Source of the DNA: an uncultured Eubacteriales bacterium
GTDB taxonomy: Bacteria > Bacillota > Clostridia > UMGS1840
DNA: 7,961 bases
Direction: 5' to 3'
NCBI GenBank assembly: GCA_900555525.1
Contig: USLP01000052.1
Location: 1-7,961 of the forward strand
Shown: positions 1-5,304 of the stretch, piece by piece
Layout of the letters: each line of letters starts with the position of its first letter
Position numbering within the stretch: position 1 is the first letter of the stretch
Made by a program: the position numbers and the translations under genes
Notes under the pieces: model-generated
The model's database searches: none
Told to the model about the DNA's origin: nothing
The model's input: the letters and a program-made list of their open reading frames with translations, nothing else

Positions 1-1207
1 TCATAAGATTTCCGTCAATCGTATTTTCGGGGACGTTTCCGTCGTTTGCGGAAGCTGTAACCGAAGCAACGCTGATTTTGTCTCCCATAAGCTCCTCGGA
101 TAAAATGTACGTTCCGTCTTCGTCCGTGTATTCTTTCGTTCTGTGCATTTTATCGTTAAGCTTTGAAATAAGAGCCTTTTCCGTCGGATTTTCGGGATTT
201 TCAAATTTGTTTTCATCGGCGATTACGATTAAACCGCTCTCATCCCAGAAAACATATTTTCCCAACGCTTCCGACACCGCCCTTATGGGTACCATTGTTC
301 TGCCGTCCGTTATATACGGCACAGCGTCGATTGTCAAATCCGTACCGTTTACGTTTACGCTTGCATTTCCCAATGTCAGGCTTACGCTCGTACCTCCTCC
401 TTTCAATGTAATTTTTTGCTTTTGTGCTTCCCAGTCTGTTTCAATGCCAAAAGCTTCCGCCACAAACCTGAGCGGTACATATGTACGGCTTTCTTTTATT
501 ACAGGCTTAACGTCAGATGAGTTTTCGTCCGTTTTTCTGAATTCTCCGTTTACGAGAGCCTCGTTTGAATCAACGAGCAATATAACGGCGTCCGAAAGCT
601 TTGTCTCGAATTTTTCCGAAAACGGCATTATGTCATACCGTGAATACATCGTTTCACCGCCGTACACATAAACGTTATCGAGGGTAAAGCTTCCGTCCGA
701 AAACGAAAAATTCAAACCTCTTATTTCATCTTGACTGCATGATTTTTTATCCGTAAGGGTATCGTCAATATACACCTTTGCGGTTTTGTTTGATATTACA
801 AACGTAATTTTATTAAGCTTATTGCTTTCTATGCTTATGCCGTCATTTTCAAAATCTGAAATTGTTATGAAATCCTCCGTATAGAATTTATCGTTTACAA
901 AGCCGAGCGTGACGGAGGAGTTATCGGAAACAAAAAGCGAAAATTCTGCAACAAACGGGGCTTTAATCTTCCCAAACTGCTTTTGAAGCTGTGTTTTTCC
1001 TTCTATTTTAAGCGTCTTGTTTTTATCTGCGGTATTTTCTGTTACAACCGCATTTCCCGATATTTCCCAATTCGGCACATCACCGTCATTATAATTCTCA
1101 AATTCCTCCTTATATTGGAGCGTAATGTCCGCAATGCTGTTGTCCGCCGATACGGCAAACGCAGAAAGAAGCGCAATTAAAAGTATAAAAGATATAAATT
1201 TTTTCAT
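1..1207 (-). CDS. Secreted multidomain surface protein (lectin-like + stalk domain + discoidin start), 3' end missing
   Basis: This reading frame runs off the left edge; 402 codons are visible without a stop. Residues 1-21 are a clear signal peptide: KK, a hydrophobic core, then a VSA cleavage site before DNS. Residues 24-183 are beta-rich with WEISGNAVV and VYIDDTLTD stretches, which resembles a concanavalin/LamG-like binding domain (inference). Residues about 205-332 are a copper-amine-oxidase N-terminal-like stalk domain (PF07833 type) with both signature halves: YVPLRFVAEAFG (243-254) and TMVPIRAVSEALG (304-316), each followed by a Trp. A linker (333-374) leads into GDKISVASVTASANDGNVP (375-393) and ENTIDGN, the classic beginning of an F5/8 type C discoidin domain, where the window ends. 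Any catalytic module would lie beyond the edge. I chose the ATG at 1205-1207. An in-frame ATG at 1217-1219 sits directly against AAAGGA, too close for ribosome binding. The gene is probably the third of an operon with the lyase upstream. The function is binding or surface attachment by inference; no enzyme activity can be assigned. Confidence 0.85.
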   Translation of the reverse strand, partial: MKKFISFILLIALLSAFAVSADNSIADITLQYKEEFENYNDGDVPNWEISGNAVVTENTADKNKTLKIEGKTQLQKQFGKIKAPFVAEFSLFVSDNSSVTLGFVNDKFYTEDFITISDFENDGISIESNKLNKITFVISNKTAKVYIDDTLTDKKSCSQDEIRGLNFSFSDGSFTLDNVYVYGGETMYSRYDIMPFSEKFETKLSDAVILLVDSNEALVNGEFRKTDENSSDVKPVIKESRTYVPLRFVAEAFGIETDWEAQKQKITLKGGGTSVSLTLGNASVNVNGTDLTIDAVPYITDGRTMVPIRAVSEALGKYVFWDESGLIVIADENKFENPENPTEKALISKLNDKMHRTKEYTDEDGTYILSEELMGDKISVASVTASANDGNVPENTIDGNLM

Positions 1208-1238
1208 CTTTATAACCATTCCTTTCTGTACCGTAAGG
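1205..1238 (-). repeat. Leader repeat, copy 1 (before the left-edge gene)
   Basis: Read on the minus strand, this stretch is CCTTACGGTACAG followed by AAAGGAATGGTTATA and AAGATG. It matches the leader of the upstream lyase gene (5249-5288) almost base for base. The only differences are a few substitutions and three bases (AGG) missing between TACAG and AAAGG. The AAAGGA is the only ribosome-binding-like motif. It lies 12 bases before the chosen ATG (1205-1207) and directly abuts the alternative ATG (1217-1219). Conservation reaches through the start region although the proteins then diverge. This suggests either a duplicated control or leader element, or a genus-typical strong translation leader. 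Confidence 0.65.
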
Positions 1239-1248
1239 CACAAAACTT

Positions 1249-1355
1249 AAGTCTGAAAGAAAATCGTTCATAGTGTTGTTTTTTGTGAGTGGTGCTGTAC
1301 GCCTCTGTACCGCCCCGAACAAAAAGCGGCACTATGGGCGATTTTCTAAAGACTT
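1249..1355. repeat. 107-bp imperfect palindrome between the lyase gene and the left-edge gene
   Basis: The two arms are 1249-1300 and 1307-1355, separated by the six-base apex GCCTCT. The outer parts pair best: AAGTCT with AGACTT, then AGAAAATCG with CGATTTTCT, then CATAGTG with CACTATG. The inner parts pair through TTTTTGT/ACAAAAA and a GC-rich tip closing on GTAC/GTAC. By hand I count about 38 paired positions in roughly 50 per arm. It begins 5 bp after the lyase stop codon. Neither strand shows a clean T-run straight after the stem, so it does not look like an ordinary rho-independent terminator. It may be a MITE- or REP-like mobile palindrome, or an RNA processing/stability hairpin that uncouples the two genes. 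No convincing target-site duplication is seen. Confidence 0.75.
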
Positions 1356-1360
1356 TCCTC

Positions 1361-4300
1361 CTACTTTGTATAAACGGGAATATTGTTTCCACTTTCGTCC
1401 GTTTCCCAACGGAAGCCTTCGGGGATTTTCGCTTCCGCCGCCATAATGATTTCGCCGTTTACTATTTCAAACTGATAGCTTTTATCAGTCTCGGAGGTCT
1501 TTTTGCCGTTGTATTCCGCGCTGTCCGCATTAAGAATTATACCCGTTATTTTGCCGTCCTTGCTTTCCTTTATATAAATGCCCTCCGCATTTACCGTAAA
1601 TCCTTCGGCGGTGATTTGACGCTTGCCGTTTTTGGAGGCTATATATGTTATTTTTGCACCGCTTACAAGATTAGCCGTAAAGCCTGTCAAAGACGAATCC
1701 GAAAGTGTAAGCTTTTGCGATGAAACAACCTTTTCGGTTAAATCCTTTGACGGAGCAAGAAGCGAAACTGAAAGCTGATTGCCCGTACCGCTCCATTTTA
1801 CATGAGCGTCAATTTTTTTGAGCTGTCCCAAATTATGAGCCGTCTGCCAGCCGTAAACCGTCTTTCCGCCGTCCTCGTTCACACCGTAGTACGTTTCATA
1901 ATCGAGCGATTCGTTATTAAAATTATAAACCGAAATATTTGCGCCGTCCGCGTCTTTTGTTTTCAGCGCATTCTGCGAGCGCACAAGCATGAATTTGTCC
2001 TCCGTAAATACGGGCGAAAAGCCCCAAACCTGCGTATAATCATGCTTATTTGCGGTTTTTAACAAGTCTGTCGAAATGAATATTTCGTCTTCTCTGTCAA
2101 ATATAACCTGTCTGTCATGCGTTACGTCGTTTATAAGACGTTTTTTCTTCGACCAGTCGCCCGTTATGCCGTAACCGTACGTATAAAAGCCCTCCGTGAA
2201 GTCGAATTTATCCGTATTGAGCCAACGAGCCGCAATAGGCTCCGTATACGTTTCGGTCGGTTCGGGTTCTGCCGCCATGGTCTGCGAATAGCCGTCAACC
2301 GAGACGGTGTTTGCGCCGAACGAGCTTAAAATATAATCCTCAAAAAAGTCTGTGCTGTAGCTTGACTGTCCGCTGTCGGCAAGAAGTTCTCTGCCGTATG
2401 CCCAAAGCTGAAGCGAATTGCCCGATTCGTCAAAGTGTCCGCTTCCCTTTCTCGACGCTTTCATAAACATATTCACAGCGTTTTCGTCTGCCCACAAGGG
2501 ACGAAGCGAATAAAATCCGCCGTAGGGATATTGAATCGAATTAAAGTCAAGCGTTGAGTTTTCGCTGCCGTTTACCGCCGTTTTGAAGGTCTTTTTCATT
2601 TGTTCATATGTGCTTTTGTAGCCTATATCACCGTTACGAAGGCTCGGACCCGTTCCGTCGGGGTATCTTAACGTACGGAGCATTCTGTTTCTGTAGTCTA
2701 TGATTTCGTCAAGCTTTCCGTAAAATTCAGGCTTAACGCTGTCGGCGGCATACATCTTTTTAAATTCCCTCGCTTTTTCCAAAAGCGCCTCGTTATAGTT
2801 GAACGACTGCTCGAAATCGGAGCCGTCGGGCAGATATTGGAGTGAAAGATATGTGCTTATTATATCCGTGCCGTCATTGTAATACTTTTTGCATGGTGTG
2901 AAATCCTCCAAAAAGCTGTTTGCTGTTACAAGCGAGATACCTGCTTCTATAACCTGGTTAGGAGTTGCGTTTACGGAAGAGCCCGCAACGGAATTATCAA
3001 TATAGTCTATTGTTCTTACGATTATATCGGCAAGATAAAGACCCGGTACGGACGCTTTCGTATTCTGCGGAGAATATCTCGCCGCAGCGCCTATCTGGCT
3101 TACGAAATTTCCAAGCTTCCACGACATATGAAGCGGAGGCTGATATGTCGCCTCGATTGAACCGTGATACTGCGAATCGGACGAGTTGAGCGTTTCTATC
3201 CATGCGTCGTAATTGTTTCTTGCAAAATCGTCCCACACAAGCGCCCAGCGTTTCATGTAAACCGTTTCGCCCTTCTCCAAAAATGCGTTTACGTAGTTAT
3301 ACGGAAAATGCATGGAGCTTAAATTTACCCACCAGCCGTTTTGTTCTTCGGGCGGCATGGAAAACCACGGTATACTTCCGGGTGTGCCTATGGAAGCCTT
3401 GCAGTAGCCCGACGGGTGATTCATCTGGACGATATTGTTCATAATATCCTCGGTTGTCGTATGCATAACCCACCCTATCATATCGGGCGCATATTTTTTT
3501 ATAGCCTTTTCTATAAATCTGTCTTTATACAGCTCCATAGCCTTGCCATAGTTTTCGCTTTCATATTCGCTCTTTATTTGAGAAAGCGACTTATCGGAAA
3601 AATCCATAAGCGCAAACAGGCTCTGCGCCGTTGTTTTCAGCGTTTCGGTATCGCCGTAATATCTTAAACAGTTTGTTATTTCCGTTATAATTTCATCGCT
3701 GTAGCAGTTTTTTACACTGTCGCCTATTATGACAAGACCGTCAGCGTTTGTATATACGCTTGTATGAAGTATTTCCTTTATGCGCTCCGTGCTTACGAAA
3801 GCTGTATCGCGAAGCGTTATATAATCGGTGATATATTTTGTTATTCCGTTATACAAAACCGTTACGGAGCCGTCCTTATATCCTACCTCTGCGCCCTTCG
3901 CTTCGGCGATAAATCTTAAAGGAACGTATATAACGCCGTTTTCGGTAAATACCTTGCATTTATAATCGCCGTCTTTTATTTCTTTTCGTTCCTTATTTAT
4001 AAATCCCTCGTTCATACCGTCCGCCAAAACGATTTTTCCGATAAGAATTTGGTTCGGCGCTTTTATGGGTACGCTCATGACCGCATCTCCCGTTGAATTT
4101 GTTTCACCCGTTACGGGAGTAACCTCAAATTTGATATACTTTTCACAGTCGTCCTTTGTGAGCGTATATGTGCTTTGGTCTGCGCCCGATATAAGCGTAT
4201 AGCCGCCGCATTCGCTGTCGGAGCGATACCATTTGTATATGCTTTCTCCCTCCGCCTTTTTTGCGGGGTGCGAATATTTATATGTGCCGACAAGCTCGCT

Positions 4301-5263
4301 TGACGCAACGTTTGCATGCTTTATGCTCACGTTGCCGACTTCGGGCTTATCCTCGGCATATTTAAATTCAAGCTCATGTATTGAACACTCGTCGGTAGAC
4401 TTAGGAATAACAATGCGCATATAGCGCGCGGTTATTTCATCAAATTCGCCCTCTATGTACTTGCTTCTGTTTGCGTCCGCATACTCCTTATGAACAGCCG
4501 TTTCCCACGATGTGCCGTCAAGCGAATATTCGATTTTGAAATCAAGCATACGGGGAATATGCTCCTGTATGAAATAATAATTGATTTTTTCCTCATTTTC
4601 GAGGTCAACCGTCAGAATATGCGGTTCTTTTTCCGTCGGAAGAATCGGATTTGCCCACCTTGACGTTGTGTCGCCGTCAAGCATTTTTTCGGGGCCGTGA
4701 ACATACGCCCATTCGTTAAAAATACTTTCCGTAACGTTCTTTCCTCTCGATACGGGAACTTTTTCGTTATTGAGCCTTAAAACAATTTCGTATATGCTGA
4801 TGTTTCCCTCCGACGCATTCACGCAGAGCCTTAAATATCTTGACTGTACTGCGTCAAATGTTATTCTTTCAACAGCGGTATCGTTTTTCGCATTCTTTGT
4901 TCTCGCCTCGATTAACGTCCAGTTTTCGCCGTCGGAGGAATATTCAAGCTTGAAATCCGTTATGTTTGCCAAATATTCTCTTATATCCACGGTATCGTAT
5001 TCAAGAGTTTCTTCAAAGTCGAACGTTATATACGTCGGCGCATACTGCCCCTCTGTCGGATTTTTCGCCGTATATCTCGAAAGAGAGCTTCCGTCGCATA
5101 TTTTTTCTATCCTATATTCCGCGCTTACGGCAGGATTATTTACACTTACCTTTTTGTTAAGCGCAAGATTATCTATATCGGCAGACGCTGTAAGAAAAAG
5201 AGCCGATGAAAACACAATAACAAAAAAGAGCGTACCAAAAATTTTCTTCATCGCTATAACCAT
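1361..5263 (-). CDS. Secreted multimodular heparinase II/III-superfamily polysaccharide lyase
   Basis: A 1300-aa exported enzyme predicted to cleave an acidic polysaccharide by beta-elimination outside the cell; the substrate is unknown. In order: a signal peptide (1-28, TASA cleavage); two F5/8 type C discoidin binding domains (about 30-165, with ALNKKVSV, and 168-303, with MLDGDTTSRW); an Ig-like segment (about 310-400, IYKWYRSD); a copper-amine-oxidase-like stalk domain (408-515, IYVPLRFIAEAKG); an alpha-helical toroid (about 535-895, with NGWWVNLSSMHFPYNYVNAF and RYPDGTGPSLRNGD); and the heparinase II/III beta-sandwich (about 905-1175). The last holds GGFYSLRPLW (915-924), GHFDESGNSLQLWAYGRELL (942-961) and DSG..SY. 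A further beta-rich tail runs to the TAG stop. His943 fits the conserved sandwich histidine, but the usual toroid Asn-His pair appears as Asn769-Gln770, so the mechanism may vary. The start at 5261-5263 has GAGG six bases upstream; an internal ATG at 5249-5251 (MKKIFG) is a real alternative. It lies 41 bp after the preceding gene, in the same probable operon. The superfamily is confident; the exact PL family is not assigned. Confidence 0.88.
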   Translation of the reverse strand: MVIAMKKIFGTLFFVIVFSSALFLTASADIDNLALNKKVSVNNPAVSAEYRIEKICDGSSLSRYTAKNPTEGQYAPTYITFDFEETLEYDTVDIREYLANITDFKLEYSSDGENWTLIEARTKNAKNDTAVERITFDAVQSRYLRLCVNASEGNISIYEIVLRLNNEKVPVSRGKNVTESIFNEWAYVHGPEKMLDGDTTSRWANPILPTEKEPHILTVDLENEEKINYYFIQEHIPRMLDFKIEYSLDGTSWETAVHKEYADANRSKYIEGEFDEITARYMRIVIPKSTDECSIHELEFKYAEDKPEVGNVSIKHANVASSELVGTYKYSHPAKKAEGESIYKWYRSDSECGGYTLISGADQSTYTLTKDDCEKYIKFEVTPVTGETNSTGDAVMSVPIKAPNQILIGKIVLADGMNEGFINKERKEIKDGDYKCKVFTENGVIYVPLRFIAEAKGAEVGYKDGSVTVLYNGITKYITDYITLRDTAFVSTERIKEILHTSVYTNADGLVIIGDSVKNCYSDEIITEITNCLRYYGDTETLKTTAQSLFALMDFSDKSLSQIKSEYESENYGKAMELYKDRFIEKAIKKYAPDMIGWVMHTTTEDIMNNIVQMNHPSGYCKASIGTPGSIPWFSMPPEEQNGWWVNLSSMHFPYNYVNAFLEKGETVYMKRWALVWDDFARNNYDAWIETLNSSDSQYHGSIEATYQPPLHMSWKLGNFVSQIGAAARYSPQNTKASVPGLYLADIIVRTIDYIDNSVAGSSVNATPNQVIEAGISLVTANSFLEDFTPCKKYYNDGTDIISTYLSLQYLPDGSDFEQSFNYNEALLEKAREFKKMYAADSVKPEFYGKLDEIIDYRNRMLRTLRYPDGTGPSLRNGDIGYKSTYEQMKKTFKTAVNGSENSTLDFNSIQYPYGGFYSLRPLWADENAVNMFMKASRKGSGHFDESGNSLQLWAYGRELLADSGQSSYSTDFFEDYILSSFGANTVSVDGYSQTMAAEPEPTETYTEPIAARWLNTDKFDFTEGFYTYGYGITGDWSKKKRLINDVTHDRQVIFDREDEIFISTDLLKTANKHDYTQVWGFSPVFTEDKFMLVRSQNALKTKDADGANISVYNFNNESLDYETYYGVNEDGGKTVYGWQTAHNLGQLKKIDAHVKWSGTGNQLSVSLLAPSKDLTEKVVSSQKLTLSDSSLTGFTANLVSGAKITYIASKNGKRQITAEGFTVNAEGIYIKESKDGKITGIILNADSAEYNGKKTSETDKSYQFEIVNGEIIMAAEAKIPEGFRWETDESGNNIPVYTK

Positions 5264-5288
5264 TCCTTTCCTCTGTATCGTAAAGCTT
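5249..5288 (-). repeat. Leader repeat, copy 2 (before the lyase gene), in the 41-bp intergenic gap
   Basis: On the minus strand this reads AAGCTTTACGATACAGAGG, then AAAGGAATGGTTATA and GCGATG. It is the counterpart of the leader at 1205-1238. The extra AGG places a GAGG motif six bases before the upstream ATG (5261-5263). The AAAGGA is 12 bases before the inner ATG (5249-5251). The gap (5264-5304) between the stop of the preceding gene and this start contains no terminator and no convincing promoter, which supports co-transcription. A perfect 10-bp palindrome, TAAAGCTTTA, lies at 5281-5290. Confidence 0.65.
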
Positions 5289-5304
5289 TAAGGAAAATTG
5301 TCTT

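Noticed and set aside
78..671. 197-codon plus-strand open frame
   Set aside because: It is antisense to the well-supported left-edge protein, with low-complexity Ser/Phe-rich translation and no domain; it is a shadow of that gene's codon use.
1110..1322. Small minus-strand frames across the palindrome and the leader of the left-edge gene
   Set aside because: They overlap the signal peptide of the real gene in another frame and the palindrome; the translation has no recognisable features.
1289..1723. 144-codon plus-strand frame starting inside the palindrome
   Set aside because: Mostly antisense to the C-terminal part of the lyase; the apparent start lies within the inverted repeat and nothing supports translation.
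3719..4042. Copper amine oxidase enzyme
   Set aside because: Only the N-terminal-like stalk domain is present; there is no catalytic domain or topaquinone motif, so no oxidase activity is claimed.
5281..5290. 10-bp perfect palindrome TAAAGCTTTA between the first two genes
   Set aside because: Too short, without loop or T-run, to be a terminator; it may be chance in AT-rich DNA.
4770..5291. 173-codon plus-strand open frame
   Set aside because: Lies opposite the discoidin domain of the lyase, has no ribosome binding site context of note and no recognisable motif.
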